Shown one piece after another: positions 6,687 to 13,221 of a stretch of DNA of 15,734 nucleotides. Position 1 is the stretch's first letter, and every line of letters starts with the position of its first letter. The stretch comes from Elusimicrobiota bacterium (lineage in GTDB: Bacteria > Elusimicrobiota > UBA8919): contig DMMW01000076.1 of the NCBI GenBank assembly GCA_003452965.1, forward strand, positions 1 to 15,734. Direction: 5' to 3'. The translations under genes and the position numbers were made by a program. The notes under the pieces were generated by a model, which worked only from the letters and a program-made list of their open reading frames with translations, made no database searches and was not told where the DNA came from.

Positions 6687-8221
6687 AATGCTCCTATAGA
6701 TTCACCACTCACAATAATTTCAATCCGGCGGTTTTTTTGCCGACCTTGAGAGGTGTCATTTGATTCGATTGGTATGGTTTTTCCAAATCCCCGTGCCACT
6801 ATGGAATTAGCTGATACACCCTGACTTATGAGGTAATGTCTCGCTGACTGAGCTCTTTTTTCTGACAACCGCTGATTGTATTCATCGCTGCCAATGCTGT
6901 CGGTGTGCCCTTCAACGCTTAGTTTTAAACCATGATGGGACGAAACAATCCCCGCAATTTTTGCCAATTTCTCGCGGACCAAAGGCCGTAGCTCTGAACT
7001 TCCAGTTTGGAAAAGAGCATCAGACATATTGACGATGAGTCCTCGGGCGGTATCCCGCGTTTGAAGAATTGAATTTAGCTGTTGCAAGAGTTGTGCCCGC
7101 AGAACAGTTTTTTCACTCTCAGCCTTTTGTGCTCTATTGTTAGCGGCATCCGCCTGCCCTTTGGATTTCTCGGCTGCTGCCCGAGCTGCTTTCGCATCCG
7201 CTTGGGAATCTGCAGAGGATGCTGTGGCGCTGGTTGCCAGGGCGAGGGCTTCAGAGCGTTCTGCATCCGACAGTTCCTTCGCTTGCTCGGCTTTTGCCTG
7301 AGCATATTCCGCTTTTGCCTGCTCTGCGGTTGCGGTAGCAGTTTGGTTATTAGCACTGCTGATTTGATACTGTGCTTGCTTGCGTTCATTGACAAGATAT
7401 TCATCTGCTTGCCGTTTTACAGCAATAGAACGACTATCCTCGGCACTATGAACGGCTTCACGCGCTGTCATCGCTCCGCCTTTTCTGCCGCCTATATTTT
7501 TTTCAGATAAGGCAAGGAGTCTTTGGGCATTTTTGAAACCATCGGCTGCGTAAACTTCTGCACCCGCGGCTTTGGCAATTTGCACGGCATTCCGGGCTTG
7601 ATAAACCATGAAAGGCGTTCTTTTATTCATAATCTGCGGCGGAAAATCAGTGGCGGAAATATTCTTTGTGTATTGTCCTCTCGGAAGCAACTCGTATTTT
7701 GCATCAACTAATTCAATTTTATCTTTGTTGCCGGACTTAATTGCATTTTCCAAAATCACAACATTGCTTGGTTGTGAAACAGCGAAGTAAGGCTCCGCCG
7801 TCACAAGAAGACTAAAAGCCTGGAGTGGTATTTTTGTGTTCAGCTTACTTTTACCATCTTCAACAATCAATTCCCCAAGGTTAGTTGCTCGTCCATCAGG
7901 GGATATTGCCCATAAAATATATGTTAAATACTCATGACCGAACTGATTGGCTGCTGTCAATTTCTCAAATTCTGTTTTAATTTCCATCACACCGGCTTTA
8001 TTCTTGACCTTAGCGATACCTTTGGCATCGGGAAGCAACACGGTACCGTTGAAATCAATTTCAACGGACCCTTTTAGATTCCGGTAATTGATCGCTTTCG
8101 CTGCGTTTTGAACAACCGTGACCTGATAAAGCGGTGTCTCACTATTTGTAGCCGCATGGGTCTGGTTTTGCATCATTACGAATGCAATAAAAATGAATAA
8201 TACGATTAACTGCTTCCTCAT
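6683..8221 (-). CDS. OmpA-family protein with Ala-rich coiled coil
   Basis: A 512-residue exported protein. A signal peptide ends near residue 23 (THA). Residues about 30-210 form a globular domain I do not recognise; about 215-390 is a long Ala/Glu/Lys/Gln-rich coiled coil; about 395-505 is an OmpA C-terminal domain with the peptidoglycan-binding residues in place: GHTDSIGSDEYN, LSEKRA and the late NRRIEI. It probably tethers the envelope to diaminopimelate in peptidoglycan, with the coiled coil spanning the periplasm. AGGAGA before the ATG supports the start. A stable hairpin (8251-8277) lies 30 bases upstream. The gene is visibly richer in G+C than its neighbours, partly because of alanine codons, which may also reflect transfer. 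It overlaps the entericidin-like gene by four bases. Intact. Confidence 0.87.
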   Translation of the reverse strand: MRKQLIVLFIFIAFVMMQNQTHAATNSETPLYQVTVVQNAAKAINYRNLKGSVEIDFNGTVLLPDAKGIAKVKNKAGVMEIKTEFEKLTAANQFGHEYLTYILWAISPDGRATNLGELIVEDGKSKLNTKIPLQAFSLLVTAEPYFAVSQPSNVVILENAIKSGNKDKIELVDAKYELLPRGQYTKNISATDFPPQIMNKRTPFMVYQARNAVQIAKAAGAEVYAADGFKNAQRLLALSEKNIGGRKGGAMTAREAVHSAEDSRSIAVKRQADEYLVNERKQAQYQISSANNQTATATAEQAKAEYAQAKAEQAKELSDAERSEALALATSATASSADSQADAKAARAAAEKSKGQADAANNRAQKAESEKTVLRAQLLQQLNSILQTRDTARGLIVNMSDALFQTGSSELRPLVREKLAKIAGIVSSHHGLKLSVEGHTDSIGSDEYNQRLSEKRAQSARHYLISQGVSANSIVARGFGKTIPIESNDTSQGRQKNRRIEIIVSGESIGAL

Positions 8222-8250
8222 AAAATTTCTCCTTTTTCAACTTAATTTAT

Positions 8251-8277
8251 ACTTTTTCGCAGAAATGCGAAATAAGT
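8251..8277 (-). promoter_or_regulatory. Stable stem-loop in the leader of the OmpA-family gene
   Basis: ACTTTTTCGCA (8251-8261) pairs with TGCGAAATAAGT (8266-8277): eleven pairs, one bulged T and a four-base loop (GAAA on plus, TTTC on the transcribed minus strand). It lies between the second small barrel gene and the OmpA gene, ending 30 bases before the OmpA ATG. No T-run follows, so a terminator is unlikely. A 5' mRNA stabiliser or processing site separating the two expression levels is the best guess. Confidence 0.5.
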
Positions 8278-8350
8278 ATTAAATCCGCCGTAACTACTTT
8301 AAAAATTATATTCTTATCTGACTTCCTCCCATAAATCTCTGACTTTTCAA

Positions 8351-8932
8351 TTAAAACAAAAAGTTCAGTCCTATTGTAATCATAGAACCGCTGTCTTCAT
8401 ATTCTTTGTTAATTGCAGTTATATCTCTTGAGATAAAATTCTCAATCCATAAATGACGGTAACTGCCGTCTAATGACAGCGTATCATTTAACATAACCTC
8501 TAATCCTGCACCGGCGTGAACGCCAAACCTGTTAGTGGTATTGTTAAAATTGAACGGACCTTCTATCTGTGTATAATACCATCCGATTCCGCCCAGCAAA
8601 AACGGGCTTACTATTGAATGCGGAGTAAGATAAGCCATGACTGATGCCTGAACAGGATAAACATGGATGTTAATATACCTGCCGAAATCACTACGGCGGT
8701 AATCAATTGACCCTTCCAATTTTAAACTCGGTAATAAACCCAACCGGACTTGCGCTCCTCCATACAATGTGCTTGAATCAGCATCTTTGGGCTGATAAAA
8801 AGATATACGTGGTCCAATAGAAAACCGCGTGTCTGAAATATCTGAACTCTGCCCTAATGAAATACCAATCAAACCAATAAGTACAACCAACATTACAAAA
8901 CTTTTTAACGAACAAACAATATTCTTCTTCAT
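8351..8932 (-). CDS. Small outer-membrane beta-barrel protein (OmpA/OmpW-like fold)
   Basis: A 193-residue protein with a signal peptide ending near residue 28 (GISLG), then alternating strands such as FSIGPRISFY, YGGAQVRLGLLPSLKLEGSIDY, VSPFLLGGIGWYY, NRFGVHAGAGLEVML and LSLDGSYRHLW. The last strand, MITIGLNFLF, ends in Phe, the classic signal for outer-membrane barrel assembly. Glycines in GGIGWYY and HAGAGLE are typical of eight-stranded OMP_b-brl proteins. AGGAGG before the ATG supports the start. It lies 50 bases after another barrel gene and 129 before the OmpA gene, so it is probably in the same operon. Substrate or function unknown. Confidence 0.75.
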   Translation of the reverse strand: MKKNIVCSLKSFVMLVVLIGLIGISLGQSSDISDTRFSIGPRISFYQPKDADSSTLYGGAQVRLGLLPSLKLEGSIDYRRSDFGRYINIHVYPVQASVMAYLTPHSIVSPFLLGGIGWYYTQIEGPFNFNNTTNRFGVHAGAGLEVMLNDTLSLDGSYRHLWIENFISRDITAINKEYEDSGSMITIGLNFLF

Positions 8933-8982
8933 TTAATTCCTCCTTTTATTATGTAGATTCCAATCATTATGCCGGTTACTTA

Positions 8983-9432
8983 TTAAAAGTAATATCTGGC
9001 ACCCGCGGATGCGGTTAGTCGAAATTCAGCGTCATTGCCAATTTCCAGCAAAGGAGCAAGTTCACAAAATATGTCAAACGGCGACCTTTCAAATATATAG
9101 GTCAACCCAACTACTCCCCTTAAACCGAGAATGGTGTGGTCATCAAATTGCGACTGTGCGCCAAAACCATAATGGATAGGCAATCTCCCATCAGTTACCC
9201 TTATCGCTTCGAAACTATGCCATAAGTAATTAATTTGTATCCCTCCTTTGTTCTCCAATGAAATTCCTCCAGTTAAGGCATTAACCTCATTGAGCCAGTA
9301 TTTTAAACTTATTCCTGTCGGTGAACCTATCATAAAACCAATCCCAAATTTCCTTGATTCAATTCCTTGCGCTTGCGAGCTTGTATACAGAACAAGCATC
9401 AAAAAAATAGTTCTTATCAGCAATTTCTTCAT
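8983..9432 (-). CDS. Small outer-membrane barrel-like protein
   Basis: A 149-residue protein with a signal peptide (MKKLLIRTIFLMLVLYTSSQAQ), then strands FGIGFMIGSPTGISLKYWL, ALTGGISLEN, IQINYLWHSF, LGLRGVVGLTYIF, FDIFCELAPLLEI and terminal RLTASAGARYYF, ending in the aromatic residue expected for barrel insertion. The FxxGxMIGSPTGISLKYWL pattern recurs in small uncharacterised barrels. About 130 residues after the signal is short for a full eight-strand barrel, so it may be minimal. AAGGAGA before the ATG supports the start; the gene follows the DUF5670 gene by 24 bases, in the same operon. Function unknown. Confidence 0.7.
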   Translation of the reverse strand: MKKLLIRTIFLMLVLYTSSQAQGIESRKFGIGFMIGSPTGISLKYWLNEVNALTGGISLENKGGIQINYLWHSFEAIRVTDGRLPIHYGFGAQSQFDDHTILGLRGVVGLTYIFERSPFDIFCELAPLLEIGNDAEFRLTASAGARYYF

Positions 9433-9456
9433 TCTTGTATCTCCTTATCTATTTAT

Positions 9457-9606
9457 CTATACTATCTTTTTCCCACGAATGACTCTTATCAATATCGTAA
9501 TAATCGCGATTACAAGCAGAATATGAATGAATCCATTAATTGTGTAACCGGTGATGAATCCCAACAACCAAAGCACAATAAGTACCACAGCGATCATACT
9601 TAACAT
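9457..9606 (-). CDS. DUF5670 / lmo0937-family membrane protein
   Basis: A 49-codon gene, translated by hand: it starts MLSMIAVVLIVLWLLGFITG, continues YTINGFIHILLVIAII, and ends RVIRGKKIV. The pattern (W-LLG-F, a Y-T-NGFIHILLVIA segment and a basic tail IRGKK) is the lmo0937/DUF5670 family, about 50 residues with two membrane helices joined by a glycine turn. GGAGG five bases before the ATG is a strong ribosome site. It lies nine bases after the Pal-like gene and 24 before a barrel gene, so it is inside the operon. Family members often sit beside BON, YtxH and OmpA genes; their role is unknown. Its start and ribosome-site stretch (9599-9621) is identical to 12359-12381 in front of the DUF4136-like gene. 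Confidence 0.85.
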   Translation of the reverse strand: MLSMIAVVLIVLWLLGFITGYTINGFIHILLVIAIITILIRVIRGKKIV

Positions 9607-9615
9607 TTGACCCTC

Positions 9616-10071
9616 CTATTTTACGATGATTTCAAAAAGAACCCTCCTATTGGCGACAGCTTCTGCCGAGTCAATGTTTTTTGGTATTGGTTCAAACTCC
9701 GCAGGTCGCGACTCGCCATATCCGATTGTTCTTAGCCTTTCTGGCGTAATACCACCTTCTATAAGCATTTGCTTTACGACTTTTGCCCTCCTTTCGCTCA
9801 AGTTTTGGTTATGCTCTTCAGTGCCAGATGCAGAAGCATACCCATCAATACGTATTTTAACTTCAGGATATTCATCCAGAACTTGAATATTCCGTAACAC
9901 TTCCTGCGACCCTGATCGTGTAAAATTATCCGTATCGTATTCGAAATGCATATCATCTAGTATGATAGGCTTCTCAAGAATAACAATGTTAGATTCTTTC
10001 ATTGTGGCACAGCCTGAAAACGAGACTAATCCAAAAACAGCTAACAGTGACCACAAACTAACTTTTCTCAT
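9616..10071 (-). CDS. Pal/OmpA-type peptidoglycan-associated lipoprotein
   Basis: A 151-residue lipoprotein: signal peptide, lipobox FSGC with the lipidated Cys at 21, then an OmpA-like domain (about 37-150) with MHFEYDTDNF, DGYASASGTEEHNQ, LSERRAKVV, RTIGYGES and NRRVLFEI. It should anchor the outer membrane to peptidoglycan. One oddity: the Asp that binds diaminopimelate in OmpA/Pal domains (GHTD) is replaced, the motif reading GYAS with Ser at 80, while the partner Arg (R95) is kept, so binding may be altered. It is probably first in the operon running down to the OmpA gene. AGGAG before the ATG supports the start. No TolB or other Tol genes are nearby, so I do not call it pal. Confidence 0.82.
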   Translation of the reverse strand: MRKVSLWSLLAVFGLVSFSGCATMKESNIVILEKPIILDDMHFEYDTDNFTRSGSQEVLRNIQVLDEYPEVKIRIDGYASASGTEEHNQNLSERRAKVVKQMLIEGGITPERLRTIGYGESRPAEFEPIPKNIDSAEAVANRRVLFEIIVK

Positions 10072-10113
10072 TTATTCTCCTGATATAATTAACATTACAT
10101 CTGAATTACACAC

Positions 10114-10131
10114 CTGCCTGCCGGCAGACAG
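10114..10131. repeat. CTGCCTG-CCGG-CAGACAG palindrome
   Basis: CTGCCTG (10114-10120) and CAGACAG (10125-10131) pair except for one C-A mismatch, around CCGG. The GC-rich dyad stands out in an AT-rich gap. A T-run follows on the plus strand, but no plus-strand gene ends here, so I read it as an intergenic repeat. Related words (TGCCTGC-TTGCCG) recur at 15321-15333. Confidence 0.45.
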
Positions 10132-10160
10132 AGATTTTTTAGAACCTAAGCCCTTTAAAA

Positions 10161-10177
10161 TAATCCGTGTAATCAGA
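10161..10177. repeat. AATCNGTGTAATC dispersed repeat, copy 1
   Basis: TAATCCGTGTAATCAGA here matches 15298-15313 in all but one base (one G for C) over the shared part, and copies with AATCAGTGTAATC and AATCGGTGTAATC lie at 15237-15251 and 15297-15311. All are intergenic and sit next to GC-rich palindromes, suggesting a genome-wide interspersed repeat family. Confidence 0.55.
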
Positions 10178-10224
10178 CATCCTTCTCTTTATAGTATGTC
10201 TATATGTCATTTTATATTTATATC

Positions 10225-10252
10225 ATTCTATTCTGATATTCTTAAATAGAAT
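10225..10252. repeat. AT-rich dyad just past the YceK-like gene
   Basis: ATTCTATT (10225-10232) pairs perfectly with AATAGAAT (10245-10252) around 12 bases, starting one base beyond the stop of the 10254-10694 gene. It is placed where a terminator would be, but the stem is all-AT but one and no T-run follows on the minus strand, so any terminator function is weak. Confidence 0.35.
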
Positions 10253-10253
10253 C

Positions 10254-10694
10254 TTATCTATTTTTGTAAACACTATAAGCTTTTGCAAGATTTAATCTCA
10301 CATCGTCTTTTGAGCTTAATCTAATGACCCTTAAATTGGGCTGGTTGAATTTTATACCAAATCCGGTTTCTTTTTTAATAATATATTCCAGACTTTCATT
10401 CGTGCCATGCTTAGCATCAAATTTGACCACTTTTATATTATTTATATCCAAAGAACTACTTGACGTTCCCGGCAAATAAATCGCCCCTGTACTAAAATCA
10501 ACAGCAAAGGCAATAACACCCGGAATTATAAAAAACAATAATCCTATACCATCCATGATAGCAACTCCGGCATCAATCTTACCGCTTTGTTGCCCTCTGC
10601 GGCTAGGATACATAATAGTTCCACAACCCATCATTTGAGCAATTAAAACAATACAAACTGATACTTTTAACATACTGAATAATTTTGATACCAT
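10254..10694 (-). CDS. YceK-like lipoprotein
   Basis: A 146-residue lipoprotein: signal peptide with lipobox MMGC (Cys at 24), then GTIMYPSRRGQQSGKIDAGVAIMDGIG, a hydrophobic segment LLFFIIPGVIAFAVDFSTGAIYLP and a short soluble C-terminal domain. The GTIMYP-RRGQ start and the VIAFAVDF-TGAIYLP stretch match uncharacterised YceK/YidQ-like envelope lipoproteins; the C-terminal part (about 80-146) is unlike them as far as I recall. AGGAG six bases before the ATG supports the start; a second Met at 8 is less likely because it lacks a ribosome site. A dyad operator candidate lies 37-49 bases upstream. Function unknown. Confidence 0.72.
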   Translation of the reverse strand: MVSKLFSMLKVSVCIVLIAQMMGCGTIMYPSRRGQQSGKIDAGVAIMDGIGLLFFIIPGVIAFAVDFSTGAIYLPGTSSSSLDINNIKVVKFDAKHGTNESLEYIIKKETGFGIKFNQPNLRVIRLSSKDDVRLNLAKAYSVYKNR

Positions 10695-10730
10695 TTTTTC
10701 TCCTTTACAACTTAACTTTTGGTATCAGAT

Positions 10731-10743
10731 ATTACATTGTAAT
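10731..10743. promoter_or_regulatory. ATTACA-T-TGTAAT palindrome, possible operator
   Basis: A perfect 13-base palindrome (ATTACATTGTAAT) lies about 40 bases upstream of the YceK-like lipoprotein start. Beside it on the right, the words ACATT and AATGT recur in inverted order out to about 10773, giving two overlapping dyads. The spacing fits an operator near the promoter of that gene. No regulator gene is adjacent except the orphan receiver at 12.6 kb, which has no DNA-binding domain. Confidence 0.35.
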
Positions 10744-10826
10744 GTCTACATTAGATAGCAATGTCTTTAAGTAGAATATCATACTGTAAAACCTGACACC
10801 GAATTTTTAGCAGATACTATCCGAAT

Positions 10827-11600
10827 CTATATTTTTGCAACGGTCATGTCATTGACCACATTTGTTACACCCTTTATGTCTTCGGCGAGTTTGCCGACTA
10901 ATGATTTCTCAGCATCATTCTTCGCCTTACCGTGTAACGTGACCACTCTGTTGTTGGTTTTTACCTTGGTTTTAATCGCACTGGTAGAGCGATTAAACAA
11001 CAACGCCATCTTAACCTGAGCGGTTATGGACGCATCATCAATCTTTTCGCCTAACGTTTGTTTTGTATTATTAGGATTTTTTGCGATCGTCATATAGTTC
11101 TTGACGTCCTTGACACCTATTACATCTTTTGCGTATTCACCGGCCAATTCCTTTTGGGCATGGCTGGATACTTCACCTTTCAAAGTTACAACCCCATCTT
11201 TCACTTCAACTTCGGTCTTGAATACGTTAAGATGCCTATGGAAAAGAATTGCCGTCTTAACTTTAATTCCAATCCATACGTCCGAATTTTCTGCCGGACG
11301 ATCACCTTTGAAAATTAGTTGATTGTCCACTTTTTTGACACCGGGAAGATCCTCCACTGTCTCATGGGCTAATGACTTATGCGACTCTTCCTTTATAGTT
11401 CCTTTTAATGTAACAACACCATCCTTTGACTGAATGCTTATACTATCATCCTTGAGATACGTTTTAAACACATACGAATCTTTGGCGGATGATTCAATAC
11501 GATTATCCGTTTCAGAAGCGTCTAAAACGCTTACTGATGCAATAGTTATTAAGACTGCTACTGTAACGGCAACAAACACTTTTAAATAATTTGGTTTCAT
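10827..11600 (-). CDS. Periplasmic protein with three BON domains (OsmY-like)
   Basis: A 257-residue secreted protein with a signal peptide ending near residue 28, and three BON domains at about 33-98, 104-174 and 186-257. Each has the pattern D-GVVTLKG (or RVVTLHG), then helix, then GV-x-V-x-N/D (GVKKVDNQL, GVKDVKNYM, GVTNVVNDM), with central Gly and hydrophobic residues of BON folds. E. coli OsmY has two BON domains and is osmotically induced. BON domains bind phospholipid, so this is probably an envelope-protecting or chaperone-like periplasmic protein. AAGGAG before the ATG supports the start. It lies between two lipoprotein genes, probably with its own promoter. Intact. Confidence 0.87.
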   Translation of the reverse strand: MKPNYLKVFVAVTVAVLITIASVSVLDASETDNRIESSAKDSYVFKTYLKDDSISIQSKDGVVTLKGTIKEESHKSLAHETVEDLPGVKKVDNQLIFKGDRPAENSDVWIGIKVKTAILFHRHLNVFKTEVEVKDGVVTLKGEVSSHAQKELAGEYAKDVIGVKDVKNYMTIAKNPNNTKQTLGEKIDDASITAQVKMALLFNRSTSAIKTKVKTNNRVVTLHGKAKNDAEKSLVGKLAEDIKGVTNVVNDMTVAKI

Positions 11601-11721
11601 AAAATATTCTCCTTTAATTACTGTTTTCTTAGCTGATTTCTGCTTTTTACTTCTATATCCTACTTTCCTTTTTCTGATTTTACTGTTTTTTATTGCTTTC
11701 CTATTTACAATAAATTAGGCC

Positions 11722-12366
11722 TTACTTTAGCAGTTTTTGTTTAACCATATTTTCCACTATATAACTTACATATGATTTAATAAATTTCTGGTCATTACCG
11801 GAAATCTTGGTTGCAGACGACGCTGACCAAACCAGATTGTTCTTACCGGCATCATATATATTAGTCTCCATAATCGCATATTTGGTTTCTTCAATATAGT
11901 TAGCAGAATTCAAGTTTATACGACTATATTCATAATAGTCACTCCACGTACTATAATAAGTAGGCGGACTGTAGGCAGTACCTGCCTTAGTTGTGTATAC
12001 TGACTCTCTGCTTGTTATCCTTGTAATTAGTACTGCATCGGCACCCAGTTCCTTCATCTTCGCTGCGATAAAATCTTTATTACCATCTTTATCTTCAGGA
12101 AGAATATTGTAACTTACAACAGCATCTGTACCATGTATATTGATTTGCTTGACAAACTCATCTTCTAAAGTTCTTTTATTTGCCGGTTTTTTAGCTATTC
12201 CTATTATCATGATTTTGTGAGGCATAACTTGATATGACTGATCTTTCCAAACCGAACTAATCTTAGTCGTAGCGCAACCTGTTATAAACATTGTAATAAG
12301 TATCCCAAAACCAAGTGATCTTTGTATAATTTGCTTCACTGTTCGTTTACTTATTTTTCTTAACAT
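11722..12366 (-). CDS. DUF4136-like lipoprotein
   Basis: A 214-residue lipoprotein: a basic N-region, hydrophobic segment and lipobox ITGC with Cys at 31. The mature part begins ATTKISSVWKDQSYQ, then strands and helices typical of DUF4136-like lipoproteins (KIMIIGIAK, LEDEFVKQI, MKELGADAVLITRI, YAIMETNIYD, LVWSASS, then a C-terminal helix IVENMVKQKLL). The central Tyr/Ser-rich stretch (YSPPTYYSTWSDYYEYSR) is unusual. GGAGG five bases before the ATG supports the start, in a stretch identical to that of the DUF5670 gene. Tandem 15-mers lie upstream. The family assignment is tentative; function unknown. I see no terminator in the 121 bases before the BON gene. Confidence 0.7.
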   Translation of the reverse strand: MLRKISKRTVKQIIQRSLGFGILITMFITGCATTKISSVWKDQSYQVMPHKIMIIGIAKKPANKRTLEDEFVKQINIHGTDAVVSYNILPEDKDGNKDFIAAKMKELGADAVLITRITSRESVYTTKAGTAYSPPTYYSTWSDYYEYSRINLNSANYIEETKYAIMETNIYDAGKNNLVWSASSATKISGNDQKFIKSYVSYIVENMVKQKLLK

Positions 12367-12440
12367 TTGACCCTCCTATTTCTCCGGATTTTTTAACCGA
12401 ACTTCCCTTTTGATTTCTATATCTGGCATTTAATATATAA

Positions 12441-12485
12441 TAACATCAATTAAAATAACATTAAATTAAATAACATTAAATTAAA
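12441..12485. repeat. Three tandem AT-rich 15-mers upstream of the DUF4136-like gene
   Basis: Three head-to-tail 15-base units (12441, 12456, 12471), the last two identical (TAACATTAAATTAAA) and the first with two changes. A self-complementary AT stretch follows (about 12483-12502, AAATTAAAAAATTTTAATTT). They lie 75-120 bases upstream of the DUF4136-like start. Similar words (AACATTAAAA, AAAAATTTTAATT) recur at 15395-15428. Likely bent or regulator-binding DNA. Confidence 0.6.
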
Positions 12486-12564
12486 ATTAAAAAATTTTAA
12501 TTTTTTTTTCATTCACAATACATACTAATAACGACATAATGTGAAATTTCTGAATTTTATTTGT

Positions 12565-12957
12565 CTATCTTTTACCATTATTTATCTCCTTATAATACGT
12601 CTTATTGATTAAATCAACCAAATCTTGGTCGTTAATAGGTTTTTGAAAGTATCCCACTGCCCCTGTTTTTAAAACCTGTTTTATCATATCGCTATTTCTG
12701 TCCGCTGAAATAATAATAACTGGACGATTGGACCCGGATTTAATAATCATCTTTAACGCTTTCCATCCGTCCAATCCCGGCATATGAATGTCCAGAATTA
12801 AACTGCCATGAACACTATTCGGCACAGCGTTGAAAAATTTCTCTGCGGAAAGGAAGGTTCTCACTTTAAAACCGTAAGTCATTAACAAACATTTAAGTGC
12901 ACGGCACACCGACTCATCATCATCCACAATATAAATTTGTTTCTTGTCTGATGACAT
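12565..12957 (-). CDS. Single-domain response regulator (receiver only)
   Basis: The start is ATG 12957, because AGGAG precedes it and the promoter at 13003-13030 would start transcription near 12996; a frame from 12996 would be leaderless. The 130-residue product is a CheY-like receiver: acidic DDDE near residues 12-15, phospho-acceptor Asp56 (LILDIHMPGLDGW), Ser84 (VIIISAD), Tyr103 and Lys106 (GYFQKP). The sequence is closest in feel to FixJ-type receivers, but there is no output domain; the tail after about 115 is a short basic end. It probably acts through protein contacts or as a phosphate sink. No histidine kinase is in the window, so its partner is elsewhere. It lies between the DUF4136-like and Omp85 genes. 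All key residues are present, so it should be active. Confidence 0.87.
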   Translation of the reverse strand: MSSDKKQIYIVDDDESVCRALKCLLMTYGFKVRTFLSAEKFFNAVPNSVHGSLILDIHMPGLDGWKALKMIIKSGSNRPVIIISADRNSDMIKQVLKTGAVGYFQKPINDQDLVDLINKTYYKEINNGKR

Positions 12958-13002
12958 TTCGTTACACTCCTTTGATTGTAATTTCTTTAACTTCATAATA
13001 GT

Positions 13003-13030
13003 ATTGTAGGTAAGTTTAAAATATAGTCAA
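13003..13030 (-). promoter_or_regulatory. Sigma-70-like promoter of the response-regulator gene
   Basis: Minus strand: -35 TTGACT (13030-13025), 16-base spacer, -10 TACAAT (13008-13003). Transcription would begin near 12996, giving a leader of about 40 bases with AGGAG before ATG 12957. This is the best promoter match in the window. An AGACC...GGTCT dyad lies about 20 bases further upstream (about 13048-13069). Confidence 0.6.
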
Positions 13031-13221
13031 TTATACTTAGGTATAACAGACCTTAGATTAAACCGGTCTACTATCAGATAGAAGGTACTAAAATTTTGAG
13101 ATTACTTAGTGAAATTCAATAGAAGATACAAAAGGTCGGTTACGTTTTGGCGGAAGTAATACCTGCTTTTTGGACAATGTGGATAAGTTCAGTTACAGTT
13201 TCAAAAGAACTATTATTGGAA

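Noticed and set aside
7082..7510. Long plus-strand open frame opposite the OmpA coiled coil
   Set aside because: It is the shadow of an Ala-rich coding region with biased codons; Cys/Phe/Leu-rich product and no ribosome site.
10114..10140. Terminator from the CTGCCTG hairpin and T-run
   Set aside because: The T-run is on the plus strand, where no gene ends; more likely an intergenic repeat.
12436..12500. CRISPR array
   Set aside because: Units are 15 bases, contiguous and AT-only, with no spacers and no cas genes nearby; simple tandem repeats.
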